Below are positions 23,771 to 35,348 of a DNA stretch of 64,000 nucleotides, piece by piece. The DNA comes from Daucus carota subsp. sativus (Eukaryota > Streptophyta > Magnoliopsida > Apiales > Apiaceae). The notes under the pieces were generated by a model. It had not been told where the DNA came from and searched no databases. It was given only the letters and a program-made list of their open reading frames with translations. The stretch's first letter is position 1. Each line of letters begins with the position of its first letter. Both the position numbers and the translations under genes were made by a program. The DNA lies in NCBI RefSeq assembly GCF_001625215.2, contig NC_030384.2:18588527-18652526 (forward strand). Reading direction: 5' to 3'.

Positions 23771-25404
23771 ATACTAAAACAATCTCATGTATTATACCTT
23801 GTCACTTGGCAGGGGATAAGAGAACATTGGATGTTACAAAATAATTAGGTAAAACATATAGAAATTAAAATTAAATTGCAAATTTGAATAAAACACAGTG
23901 CCAATATGCTTAGAAACACACATCGTGGGTGTTTGGCACGGGCTTATAAGTCCGGCTTCTGAATTATAAGTTAGAAACACTTATTTGTACCGTTTGTGTA
24001 AGAAGTCAAGAAGTACTTAAAAATAGCTACGATTGCTAGCTTTTGTATCACGGTTTCTACTTATTTCCCAAACACTTTTATCACTTATAAGTCTTAATTT
24101 GCTTATAACTTCTACTTCACTTTTTATTTTAAGCAATAAGCACTTATTTTAAGCTAACCCAAACGGCCCCATCATAAGTGACATTGTTGCTTTAAAAAAG
24201 TTCAAAACTTGTGAAATTGCACATTTTAACATCAAACATGCAAGCATTCGTGATTTCAGGTTAATAAATGAAGAATAACCAAGAATCTTTCATAAAATTT
24301 CAATTTGTTCATAAAATGACGTATCAATAGTGTGATTAAAATAGATTGAACGTGGAAAAAAGAGAAATAAAATAAAATATAGCTAAAATACAAGAAATAA
24401 ATTGATTTCAAAATTTATACTTAATGAACAACTTGCTTGAAACTGAAGGCCAAAGTCGAACATGTAAAGCTCACTTAAACAGAGTTTTGAAATATGTAAT
24501 CAAACCAAAATATTCAATGAACTTTCTAATCCGATAAACTCCGCTTAAATCGAATAAAAAGATAAACTGAAAACTTCATTTTATTTTTCTGATGATGTTT
24601 TTGTTTGTGTAGATCTAAAAAAATGAACCAAACCTAAACAAAATAATAGAAATCCTTTCCTAAGAAGATTAATTGAAGCATACAAATAAAATAAATAAAT
24701 AAAAGAATTTGATTGTATTACTAAAACAATCCCATGTATTATTCCTTGTCACTTGGCAGGGGATAAGAGAACATTGGATGTTACAAAATAATTAGGTAAA
24801 ACATATAGAAATTAAAATTAAATTGCAAATTTGAATACAACACAGTGCCAATATGCTTAGAAACACACATCATAAGTGACATTGTTGCTTTAAAAAAGTT
24901 CAAAACTTGTGAAATTGCACATTTTAACATCAAACATGCAAGCATAAGTGATTTCAGGTTAATAAATCAAAGAATAACCAAGAATCTTTCATAAAATTTC
25001 AATTCGTTCATAAAATGACGTATCAATAGTGTGATTAAAATAGATTGAACGTGCAAAAAAGAGAAAGAAAAATATAATATAGCTAAAATACAAGAAATAA
25101 ATTGATTTCAAAATTTATACTTAATGAACAACTTGCTTGAAACTGAAGGTCAAAGTCGAACATGTAAAGCTCACTTAAACAGAAATATGTAATCAAACCA
25201 AAATATTCAATAAACTTTCTAATCCGATAAACTCCGCTTAAATCAAATAAAAAGATAAACTGAAAACTTCATTCTATTTTTCTGATGATGTTTTTGTTTG
25301 TGTAGATCTAAAAAAATGAACCAAACCTAAACAAAATAATAGAAATCCTTCCCTAAGAAGATTATTGAAGCATACAAATAAAATAAATAAATAAAAGAAT
25401 TTGA
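23771..25404 (+). repeat. Tandem segmental duplication of about 0.69 kb downstream of CSN1
   Basis: Copy 1 (about 23771-24711) and copy 2 (about 24718-25404) share long near-identical blocks, such as CTTGTCACTTGGCAGGGGAT, AACTTGCTTGAAACTGAAGG and TGATGATGTTTTTGTTTGTG. Copy 1 is longer only because it holds a 246-bp MITE. No coding potential is seen. A diverged relative of the AATCCGATAAACTCCGC...GTAGATCTA part lies at about 42000-42170. Confidence 0.9.
23925..24170. mobile_element. Small MITE inserted in copy 1 of the duplication
   Basis: Imperfect inverted ends: GTGGGTGTTTGGCACGG on the left and, read inward from the right, GGGGCCGTTTGGGTTAGC. It is flanked by ATC at 23922-23924 and 24171-24173. 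The second copy of the duplication carries the empty site with a single ATC (about 24868), so the boundaries are exact. The 3-bp duplication suggests a PIF/Harbinger- or CACTA-derived MITE. A related copy lies at 42264-42494. Confidence 0.85.
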
Positions 25405-26000
25405 GTTTTTTCACCGGATAAAACCGATAAAAAGCCCGGTCGGCTATGGAGTTTAAGGAGGCAGTTCTGAGAAAAAAAAAAGGAGAGTCTAGGAGTTTTG
25501 GATTCTAGAATTTTTGCTCATAAGAAATTATTTATATTTTACTTCGAATTAACATCTAAACCTCTGAAATTATTATTCGCATATTTGGTGGTTAAATGAT
25601 AAATATTATTAAATAAAAAATACAGCTACCCTTGCTATTAAATTGTATGAAAATACAGTTCACGAATATACATTCTAATATATCCGTTAGACGTTGTATT
25701 TATTATTTCATCCGTCTTATTTTATAATTATAATACCTTAACTCAGAGTTCATGAATTTATTGAGCAAACTTTTATAATAATTTAATTTAATTTAAATTA
25801 AAATATCTTATTATCTCATTTATATATTTATAATTACCAATATTTTCATATATTTTGACAATAAACACAAAATCAAAGAGCTTAAAAATTATACTCGTGT
25901 ACTAGTATAATTTTTTTTCAACCTTTTAAAATACGCGCAAAGTAATCGAAAAAAACAAAAATACGCGTAAAGTGACTGTGCTTGTAGTGCACGCGAAATT
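25405..26000. other. AT-rich intergenic stretch before the ZFWD gene
   Basis: No ORF, repeat or RNA gene is recognisable. Its right end is presumably the ZFWD promoter. Confidence 0.6.
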
Positions 26001-26005
26001 ATCCG

Positions 26006-26018
26006 TATATATATATAT
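26006..26018 (+). promoter_or_regulatory. TATA-like run of the ZFWD gene
   Basis: GTATATATATATATGG lies about 30-60 bp before a likely leader (CTTATCAAACCCTAGAAAC). The leader seems to end at TTCTTCAG|GTAAATC (26167/26168), which would start a 5'-UTR intron. Possible acceptors are near 26749 or 26793, just before the ATG. Confidence 0.5.
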
Positions 26019-26797
26019 GGCTTGGCCATCACGTATTTTTCATCTATACCAATTCTTTTTCTTATCAAACCCTAGAAACAAAAAAAATCAAATCAAAGCT
26101 ATTTATTGATAAGAGATAAGAGATTTATATCTTCTACAGAGATTTTCATCAGAGATTTGTTCTTCAGGTAAATCAATCTATCAATTTCAGATCCCAATTC
26201 TAGATTTCTAGGGCTTGTTTACGTCGGTTATTTCGTTATTCTCGAATTAGGGCATTATATTTGCTGCGATCTACTGTGAATTGAAGATTAGGGTTTTGAT
26301 CTATGCGACCTGGGTTTGTGATCGGTGCGGTTTCATGGAGCATTGTGATCTAATTAGATCCGAAATATAGGTTTTTGGTTTCCTAGGTTTTTCGTGGATT
26401 TTAGGGGTTAGTTTTTGCAAGTTGTATGTATTTTGATTTGGGGCAGCTTGATTTGTGATGATGATCGCTGTGATGGTGGCATATATAGAAAAATAGGATT
26501 TTGATTTTTTGGTTTTTAGATTTTAGGATTTGCAATTGGTGTAAATTTTGATTTGGAACAGCTTGATTCGTGGAGATGATTGCTTTGATGGTGATATAAT
26601 TGGACAGTTATGATTTTGATTATTAATTTTTAAGATAGATTTTAGGGTTTTTGATTCGCGTTCGGTATCTTCGCTACAGTGAGCAAGATGGTGGACTCGG
26701 AATTTAATAAATTAGGGTTTAGTATTGGTTTATTACAATGGTGGTGCAGATTGTCTAACTGGGTATTATTATGTGAATATGATTTGTGTTTAGTATT

Positions 26798-29085
26798 ATG
26801 GAAATCAAAGCAGCTACCAGAGTACCGGGCAAATCCTTGGTGTTTGATCGGGTGAAAGTTGGAGGGGGTGCAGCTAAGAATGGGGTTTGCAAATATTGGA
26901 TGGCAGGGTGTTGTAGTCGAAGTGATTGTAGGTTCTTACATCCCAAAATACAAGTCCCAGGGAGTAAGAAATCATGGAAGAATCCGAATTACCATGTGCC
27001 TAAGACAGTTCAGATGATTGAGCAGAAAGATGTGTCGAGGAGACATGGGTCTGAATCTCAGGTTCAAAGTGTTAAAAAGCCTTTTCTTGTTGGGCAAAGT
27101 GCTCAGACGAGTGAAGTGAAAGATGTGACAAAGAGACCGAATAAAGAGCCTAAAAAACAGTTGTGCAAGTACTGGGTCACAGGGGACTGTGTTTATGGTG
27201 ATAAATGCAAGAACTTGCATTCATGGTACTATGGAGATGGGTTTACCATGCTGGCTAAGTTAGAAGGGCATACTAAGGTATAAATTTAGTTTTTGTTATT
27301 TTCCGTCATTGTTGTCATGTGTTATGTTGATTTGCTTACTTATTCTGTTTTTGGATAGGCTGTTACGGGAATCACTCTTCCATCTTCTGACAAGCTATAT
27401 TCAGTTAGCAAGGACAAATCTATGCGGGTTTGGAACTGCCATACTGGTCAGGTGTGTGTGCTTTTAATGTAAATGAGAAAAATATGTATGTTTGGTATTT
27501 TTTTAGGTATAGATGCATGGTTTGTTTATCAAATATTTTTATGTCTGTTGAATGCAGTGTTGTGAAGTTGTCCACTTTAATGATGAATGTGGAAGTTTGA
27601 TGTGTGACGGACCATGTATTTTTGTTGGATTGCCAAATGCTGTGAAGGTATTTTTTTTTCTTGTATTATTGTATATAAAATATACTTATAGATGCACGGA
27701 GTAGCTCCTATCATACATAGTTAATAAGTAAATTTCGTTGCCTATACATAATCTCAACAACTTGTTATGTTGCAGGCTTGGAATCTCGAGTTTCAAGCTG
27801 AAGTTGCTCTTAATGGACCAGTGGTTGGTCAAGTTTATGCGATGGAGGTGGGAAACAGTATGTTTTTCGCTGGTACCCAGGTAATTTGTCTCTTAACATT
27901 GAGTTATTTTTAAGACTTTCATTCTATGGTATTGTGCTATCACAGCTGTTTGTGGTGTCGAAAATTACCTCTAAACTTATATTTATATAATGGTATTTAA
28001 TTACAGGATGGAAACATAAACGTGTGGAAAACCGGTTCCTCTGAAGTGGCAACAACACTCAAGGGTCATACTGGTGCTGTGTTATCACTTATTGTTGGAG
28101 CCAACAGACTCTATTCTGGGTCCATGGATAAAACAATAAAGGTATGTCATTACTTTGTAAACCATATATTTCTTGGAAGGTATCTCATGTTTGGTTGATA
28201 GGTCAAAGTAATTGTTCTTCAGTTTTTTGTTTGCCAGTGTAGAGTGAGATTTAGGATCCTTGCATCTGTTCTTTATGTAAATTGACTCAGTTTTGAGACT
28301 AGCAGAGTGTAATCAGTTGTATTATGTTGCTTTGGGTTTTAAGATTTTGAGAGGGTCTCTAGAAACCACCTAATGAAACTAATATATGTGACTTGGCACA
28401 TCATAGAAACCTGCTTGTGGTTGTAAACCTACAGTGATTGCTTGATTACTGCATCTGCTTCTTTCTAGAATCTTGTTTGTTGATGTATGTATTTAAATTT
28501 TAGGTAATGCTCTAATTATTGTTATAAATTTACTAGGTGTGGGATCTCGATACTTTGAAGTGTTTGCAGACGCTACACGGGCATTCTGATGTTGTGATGT
28601 CTTTACTTTGCTGGGAGAACGTTCTTTTATCCGGCTCCTTGGATGGTCAAATTAAAGTTTGGGCTGCCAATGAAAGTGGAAGTTTGGAAGTTGTCCATGA
28701 ATCTGATGAAGGACATGTTAGTGATTTAAAATCTTTGAGTACTAAACTTTATAATGAAATTTGTGTATGCTTGCCTGCACGTGCACTTTCACAATCAAAA
28801 TATCCATCTTATAAATTATATTATGGTGCAACTATGCAGGGCATTCTTGGATTCTGTGGGATAACTGATGCAGAGGCCAAGCCAATTTTGCTGTGTTCTT
28901 GTAACGACAACTCTGTGCGTCTATATGAGTTGCCATCATTTACTGAAAGGGGCAGGATTTATGCCAAGGCGGAAGTAAGAACGGTACAAATAGGCACTGG
29001 AGGTCTCTTTTTCACCGGCGACGCCACGGGACAGCTGACTGTATGGAAACTGAATGAAAAATCAAGTGCAGATGTATCTTCTTAG
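26798..29085 (+). CDS. CCCH zinc-finger and WD40-repeat protein (ZFWD type)
   Basis: Exons: 26798-27277, 27359-27451, 27558-27647, 27776-27880, 28007-28141, 28537-28716 and 28840-29085. All introns are GT-AG and phase 0, giving 442 aa. Two CCCH fingers are visible: CKYWMAGCCSRSDCRFLH (about residue 31, C-x7-C-x4-C-x3-H) and CKYWVTGDCVYGDKCKNLH (about residue 128, C-x7-C-x5-C-x3-H). A WD40 propeller follows from about residue 150, with repeats such as KLYSVSKDKSMRVWN, RLYSGSMDKTIKVWD, VLLSGSLDGQIKVWA and GLFFTGDATGQLTVWK. This order matches plant ZFWD proteins, thought to bind RNA; a precise role is not established here. The first ATG in frame is 26798. The last intron (28717-28839) is 123 bp with no in-frame stop, so its retention would add 41 residues. 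Confidence 0.92.
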
Positions 29086-29756
29086 TATCTCTTGTATTTA
29101 TAAAGAGCTGCCTTCTAAAATTGTAGAAGCTGCTCAGCCTATTAATATTGTATACACTTTTGAACCCTTCATTAAGCTAGATCAATTTTTTTTAATTCTT
29201 TAAAAATCAGTTTGAGAAGTTATTTTATTTACAATTGCTCTTCAGCTTCTGCATAAATATTGACAACTTTATGATGTAGTCTTATATTATTTGTAATTTT
29301 CAAGTTGTATGTTAGTATTACAATATAGTGATGCAATTGAAGGTAAGCGAAAATAAACAAGGGACGCTAGAGTAGGAATAAACAAGAAGAGACTTGGATT
29401 AGCAAAAGCATAACACAACAAATCAACAAATTAAAAGTAATTGGGTCATTGATCTAGAATATTACAAGGAGGAAGTGTTTGAGCCAAAATACTACGGAAC
29501 AAGTAGAGTACTAGTCAAAATACCATCGAGTTCTATATTATCATTTTAATTTATTGCAAGCATGGTTCAAAAGAAGCCAGAAGTTTTTTACAATAAAGAA
29601 TTATTTTTAATTTATATATTCAATAATCTTTTTGATATTTATAACTTCTTAGATTTAAAAATTATTAATAAATAATGAAATATCATGAATTATTTCTATA
29701 GCGATCATCTATATTTTTTTTATGTCAATTGTTTTTAATAATAAGTTAGAAAGATA

Positions 29757-29965
29757 CTCCTCCGTCCCAGCAAGTTGTTTACGCTCACTGTTTGCACGCA
29801 TTTTGAAACTCCTACAAAATATAGTTCCATAACGTTTTTCTAATTTATTATTATTATTTAAATAAAATTTCTAACATAAAGAAAAAATATTATGAAATTA
29901 TATTTTATAAAAATCTCAAAATACATACGAAATATAATGTAAAAAACGTGTTGGGACAGAGGGAG
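29757..29965. mobile_element. Stowaway-type MITE
   Basis: The ends are CTCCTCCGTCCC and GGGACAGAGGGAG, with TA duplications at 29755-29756 and 29966-29967, the Stowaway/Tc1-mariner signature. The flanks 29086-29754 and 29968-30380 hold the ZFWD 3' region and the LysM promoter, with no other gene. Confidence 0.9.
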
Positions 29966-30389
29966 TACGATTTTCAATTTTTTAGATTTTAAACTGACAT
30001 CTAATTTTTTTCATGAAGAATATGCTTTGTAAAATAATCTTGAGATGAGAAAGAACCGATCTTATGAACCCAACAGAATTCATTAATCTAACCTAAAAAA
30101 TTGTCCCCGACGTTTCCTTGTAGTTGAATGTGGGTAAAGAGAAATTTGGAAAGAAACAATCAAACTAGCTTTTGTTTTCCCTTTTTCCGTTGGAGGCATT
30201 AAAACATGGAAAAATCTGAGTCAAAGCGTATAAAATGAAAGGTTGAAGCAGCAGTAAAGTCTTATTTGGCAGTTGAGAGATTGAGTCTACAGACTTTACA
30301 CTAAAGAAGCCTCGTCACGTAAAAATTATGGTGCCCCATTTAAAACCTATTTAGAAACCTCCCACAACCAAACCACGTCACCTCCCTCC

Positions 30390-30397
30390 TATATATT
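30390..30397 (+). promoter_or_regulatory. TATA box of the LysM gene
   Basis: TATATATT lies in a C-rich context, about 320 bp before the ATG. The pyrimidine-rich tract in between would be the 5' leader. CACGT-type motifs lie just upstream at about 30315 and 30374. Confidence 0.6.
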
Positions 30398-30460
30398 TCC
30401 CCTGCCTCTCCTCTGTTTTTCCCATCTCTATTTCCTTCAAACCAACAAAAACCTCCTACA

Positions 30461-30467
<7 letters not shown>

Positions 30468-30519
<52 letters not shown>

Positions 30520-30691
30520 TCTCTCCCCTCTCCCCCCTCTCTCTCAGCCTAAACTTAAAGTACTCTCTCTCTCTCTCTCTCTCTCTCCCCTCTCTCTCTC
30601 AGCCTAAACTTAAAGTAATCTCTCTCTCTCTCCCTCTCCCCCCCCTCTCTCTCAGCATAAACTTAAACTACTCTCTCTCTCTCTCTCTCTC
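30468..30691 (+). repeat. Compound (CT)n microsatellite in the LysM leader
   Basis: CT runs are broken by three copies of a unit close to CAGCCTAAACTTAAAGTA (at about 30546, 30600 and 30652, the last altered). The structure is therefore a larger repeat of roughly 55 bp built on CT. It ends about 15 bp before the ATG. Confidence 0.9.
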
Positions 30692-30706
30692 GTATATTAT
30701 ATATAC

Positions 30707-30964
30707 ATGGGTTCGCAATCATGGTTTATGATGGTGCTAGTGATGATGATGGTGGTGCAGTTGGGGAGTTGCAATCAGCTGAGCGGAAGATGTGAGGAGA
30801 TATACGTAGTAGGAGAAGGAGAAACCCTACACAGCATAAGCGACAAGTGCCAGGATCCTTTTATTGTCGAACATAACCCTCAGATCGTTCAAGACTCCGA
30901 TGTTTATCCGGGCCTCGTCATCAGGATCACCCCTCCTCCCATTTCTAGAAAATTGTTGTTCTAA
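30707..30964 (+). CDS. Small secreted LysM-domain protein
   Basis: A single exon of 85 aa. Residues 1 to about 22 form a signal peptide with a Met/Val-rich hydrophobic core. One LysM motif follows, from IYVVGEGETLHSISDKC to VYPGLVIRI (about residues 33-75). LysM modules bind GlcNAc-containing glycans such as chitin or peptidoglycan. There is no transmembrane or kinase domain, so the product is probably apoplastic. Short stand-alone LysM proteins of this size exist in many plants, with poorly defined function. Two Cys residues outside the signal peptide might pair. The ATG follows directly on the CT-rich leader. Confidence 0.9.
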   Translation: MGSQSWFMMVLVMMMVVQLGSCNQLSGRCEEIYVVGEGETLHSISDKCQDPFIVEHNPQIVQDSDVYPGLVIRITPPPISRKLLF

Positions 30965-31138
30965 ATAATCTCTTGCTTGTACTAGATTATGTGTCTTTGT
31001 ATACATAGACAAGGACTCGTCTAGGCTTTTTTTTGCTTTTCCTCGTGATATTAACAGCTGCCTCTTCTTGTAGGCCTGTATATAATACACATACACAGAA
31101 ATCATATTTTTGGTTTTTTTTATTATTGATGAGTAGTA

Positions 31139-31395
31139 CTCCTTCCATTTTTTTTTTCTTTTCCTGTTTGTGATGTCGGTACTGTTCATAACATGAAACA
31201 AATTATTAATTTATATTTAATCTATAAAACTAAATATAGTCATAAGTGATCTTGTTGAATTCGTATCACGAGTATTTTAATATGGTGAAATTTTTATATT
31301 TAATGTTAATACGAAATGAAAGTTATTAACGATCAAAAGTGTGTGTTTGGCAAACGTGAAAAATACAAATAAGAAAAGTATTTAGAGACGGAGGG
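31139..31395. mobile_element. Degraded Stowaway-like MITE
   Basis: CTCCTTCCATTTTTT after TA at 31137-31138 pairs with ...GAGACGGAGGGAAT near 31384-31396 read inward. The right TA is lost. No ORF. The stretch from 31400 to 32200 shows nothing else. Confidence 0.5.
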
Positions 31396-32202
31396 AATCA
31401 TAATACAATTTTAGTGAGTTATTGACTTGGAATGGTTTTTACTTAATTTTGACAATTTAGACTCTCTTATTCACCGTCACTGAGTAAATCAATTCAAAGA
31501 CGTGCGAAATTTAGAATTCGATGTTTAAATTTTATTTTGACATAAATTTAATTATTTCGTTTAAAAGGTGTTAATTTATCGAAACAAAAAAAGGCTCCTA
31601 ATTTTTACTTAAATAGAAGTACTTATCTCATATATAAATGTGTTTTTTTTGGCCATGTATGCTAATAACTAATTTTTGACTCTTTAATTTATAGAGTAAA
31701 AATTGGTCTCCAATCCACGTTGGATGAAATTTGATAAAATTTTATGGAAGGTAAAAAATAATTCTTCCTTCAATATATACATATATAGGGTCCTATCTCA
31801 CTGCAAATCTTTATTAAAATAGAATTTTATATTTTAATATTTAACACTTTTTGCGCACACATATATAGAGTTATAAATGTGGGATTTTCCAAGAAAGAAG
31901 GATTCAACAGCGATATTCTTCAGCGTCTGTCCAATTTCGATTGTGTTTGTAGATGCCGTATGGCTTTTGATTAATGAATTGATTCCTTTTTATAAAAAAA
32001 AAAAATGTGGGATTTTTATTTATGCGGTTGCTCCTCCGGCTCCCTCACGCCATCATTAAAACAGTTCAGTGAAAAGTATGTTTTTATATACGACACAATA
32101 CGTTACAGAGAAGCGTAACTGAACCAAATAGATCATAATTTATAAACATAAAATATATTTGACCAGATAGATATGTTACTTAAATGAGTAATGGTGGTCG
32201 TA

Positions 32203-32434
32203 AGGAGTTCGGATTCACTATCTCCTTTTTTTTCTACTTATATGTCCCCTCCTATTTATTGGTTAGTTCTTTAACCTGCACATGTATTCTGCAACAATAT
32301 TTTAAATATATATTAATTAAAACTAATAAATCTAATTTTGAAGGAGAGAGATTAGGTGAGAAATAAAAAAACCGACCAATAACAAAAAGGGAATATATAA
32401 AGAGATACAATAAGGAGATAAAGGATCCAGAGTC
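32203..32434. mobile_element. Putative TIR MITE with long imperfect arms
   Basis: The left arm GAGTTCGGATTCACTATCTC corresponds to the right arm read inward, GACTCTGGATCCTTTATCTC. The pairing continues imperfectly for about 70 bp, through TATTTATTGGTTAG versus TGTTATTGGTCGG. The target duplication is unclear (GTCGTAA and GTTGTAA flank it). Confidence 0.5.
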
Positions 32435-33066
32435 GGTTGTAAAAGAGTCACATTTCTATGGTCAATCACAAACTTTTTTTTTTTTTTTGAGAAGAGGTCA
32501 ATTACAAACTTAAATGCACTTGAAGACATATGAGTATGTTATAGGAGTAACAATAGTATGATTCACTTAATTCATACAATATTTATAATATAATATCCAT
32601 ATCAGGGGAAGATAAAATGTTGGTATAAATTGATAGGTTACAGATGTTACGTGTGTCGTAGGTGGCAAGGCTCTGTCTTACTGCATGATCTGGAGTTTAT
32701 GGATAATAAAGTGGTTCATTCCAAGCACTATTTTGTTAAATAATTTGGTTAGTTTAGGTGAGGAGCTGTTCGGTTGAGTTTTGCTGTTCAGGTGTCATTC
32801 AGATACAAACCTTATAACTAATATATCACACCAATCTTCGGTCTCTCATTGTTCAATTTAGGTGACAATTTTAGATCGAGCTAAATCAGATTTAAAATAT
32901 TTATCTTACAATTGAGATGAGCAATACCAAGATTATGGATTTTCGTGTTTTTTTACTAGGTAATGAGACATGAAAATATCGGCTACCTCATGTCACACTT
33001 TGGAGATGGATTGAATTTTGTAAAATATATTTTATATAATAAATAATATAAAACACTTCCTGACAA

Positions 33067-33098
<32 letters not shown>

Positions 33099-34176
33099 AA
33101 ATGGCTTTTTTCATAAATATCCAAGTCAAAAAGAAATTTTGCAAAAACACGATTTTCCATGTCCAATCAAATCTGCAACTACGAGCAACCAACTACATTC
33201 GTAAATTTTAAAAAAAATGTTAAAATTATATTAAGTTGCATAATAAGTTGCAACTAGTTATAAAAGTAGAAAAATAAATACCCGTACTGGGCCAAAGGCA
33301 AAATTAACAAATATTCAACCACAAGCAACCGGCCCTAACCAAAACTTCCCAGAGAGATGAAGTATGACAAGAAACAAAACTATATCATGAGCACATAAAA
33401 TAAAATCAAACACCAAGAGATTCTACTTCAGCCTTTCTCACTTCTTAGAATTATCTTGTATGTGTCCGCCATCTTTCTCCACTCATCTTTCCCATTTATT
33501 TATCATTTTTAGAAATTAATTTGATTTTCCCAAAATTTGAAATCCTAATCAACAACTCATTAATTGAAGTTTGAGAGACCTGGCAATGAAAAAGACGAGG
33601 CAGAGAGAAAGAAGGAGAAAAAAAGCCGGAGAAAAGGAGAGATGGAGAGAGACACATAGTGAGCGGAAACCGGGAGTAAGAGGACAGAAGGGGAAGAGGC
33701 ATAACGTGCATATGCAAATCGATTGTTGGCCTTTAAAAAAGAAAGTAAATATGTAATTTTTGGGAGAAGACTGTATTATTATAATTAAAATGTTAAAAGA
33801 GATATATTTGATAAATACCCAAATAATAATAATATAAAACACTTAAATTTAAAATATATAGTATATATTATACATTTTTAGTATATTCTTTTGACTTGAT
33901 CATAATAATCTTCCTCTAACACATTTGTAATATTTTCATTTGACTTGATCTTGAAATTGAGAAATCAGTTTTTGTTTTTAATCCAATAATACTTCTTTTG
34001 ACGTTTCTACCATGCACCTTATCAAAAGAAACCCACTTATCTTCATGAAAGATATTAAAAATTTTAACAATAATGAATAAAGTAAATCATTAAATCATTT
34101 AAGTGAGGCGGAGATCATTGAACAACTCAATAATACTAACTGACACTGAATGATTTCATAATTAATCCGATATAAA
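32435..34176. other. AT-rich intergenic region
   Basis: It contains an (AAT)n run at about 33068-33096 and a purine-rich run at about 33590-33670 that makes spurious ORFs on both strands. No gene or complete transposon is recognised. Confidence 0.6.
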
Positions 34177-34452
34177 TTTTTTTTTTGAAAAGCAAGGAAA
34201 TTCATAGATAATATAGGGTACAAAATGGCATATCTCTACAGGATATGCAAGCTGATTACATATAGAGTCCATGACTAAATCCCAGCACCAACTAGACTCA
34301 ATCACCAACAACAAAAGCTACCCAATCTGCTATTTAAGCAGTCTCCAAACCAAGCCTTGTCTTAAATACTTTAACAATACTAAAACTACGCATGGAAATA
34401 TAATAAAATAAATAACTCTTAGACTTTCTTTAGGGTTTGCCACAAGATCAGT

Positions 34453-35153
34453 TCAGTCCAGAATTTCGATGATTTCATGCTCTTCTCCATTGCCCAAAGC
34501 TCCGGCATCTACTACCATCTCATCATCCACAGCATCTTCTTGCTCCACTTCACCATTAACTACCTCTAGTCCCAGGTCAGCCTCGTGCACAGCCATGTAC
34601 TGCGGATCCACTGGGCAAGCCCCATGTCAAGGCTCCAGAGCTCAAAGACACGTCCAAACGGCTGAGCCATCACCACCATCACTTTGTAGTTGTGTGCTCC
34701 ATGATTGGCTGGATAAGTAGCAAGTTCATTAGCATTGTGATCACACAGCGTTACCTCCATCTCAATGTTGATGGCATCCTTTCTCTGGTTGAGTTGTTGC
34801 ACCACGAATGCATGCTCTGGATCCACTCCTTCAAGCCCTGAATTTCGCCATTCCCAGAAGGAATCAAAGTGATCAGATTCCAAGATGTAGTGCTCCCAAT
34901 CTTCCACATAAGGACACTTACATCACTCAAGCATGGCGTGATACTCATTAACACGTGTGTTTTGAATGCTTAGCGAACCAGATAACATCTTGAGTATTTT
35001 CCCTCTACTGTTGCGAATCACAACTCCAATACCAAACACATTGCCGTTTGGAAGGGCTTCTGCAAAGAAGCACCCATGGACATTGATCTTCACCATGCCC
35101 CTCCTGGGCATTCTCCACCTTGAGCTTGCATCAACCGGTTCAACTTCTGCCAT
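34453..35153 (-). pseudogene. RNase H-like domain gene with one nonsense codon and one frameshift
   Basis: Read on the minus strand from ATG at 35153. The N-terminal part has the RNase H start (MVKINVHGCFF, then FGIGVVIRNSRGKIL, then NEYHAMLE). Directly after it a TGA at 34923-34925 interrupts the frame. The same frame goes on with YILESDHFDSFWEW, VVQQLNQRKDA, CDHNANELATYPANHG and FELWSLDMGLAQW. About one base is missing near 34610, after which the next frame gives an acidic tail (EADLGLEVVNGEVEQED... ending EIIEILD) and a stop at 34453-34455. A TATA-like box lies upstream. The D-E-D type residues are only partly conserved. I do not know a function. Two assembly errors could also explain the breaks. 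Confidence 0.6.
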
Positions 35154-35203
35154 GGAGAGCTCTAGATTTGATTTTTGATGAGGAAGTACAATGTTGGATA
35201 GTG

Positions 35204-35213
35204 ATTTATATAG
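35204..35213 (-). promoter_or_regulatory. TATA-like box upstream of the RNase H-like gene
   Basis: On the minus strand it reads CTATATAAAT, about 50-60 bp before the ATG at 35153. If real, it suggests the gene copy has its own promoter rather than being a processed retrocopy. Confidence 0.45.
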
Positions 35214-35348
35214 CCAGAGGATGGAGTGGGTTACATTAACCAAGAATTGATTAACCAATAGCCATGCAAGAGAAAACTAATTTCCAAGAAAGTGGTGCTG
35301 GGAAATCTAACCAAACCCAGGGATAGGGGATATCCAAGGCAGACATAA

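Noticed and set aside
23771..25404. Two long direct repeats as an LTR retrotransposon
   Set aside because: The copies are almost adjacent, with no internal coding region, PBS, PPT or TG...CA ends; tandem duplication fits better.
30827..31201. 124-codon minus-strand ORF across the LysM gene
   Set aside because: Antisense of a clear signal peptide/LysM gene, with lysine-rich low complexity.
33496..33842. Overlapping ORFs on both strands
   Set aside because: Produced by a purine-rich tract; no domain and no splice context.
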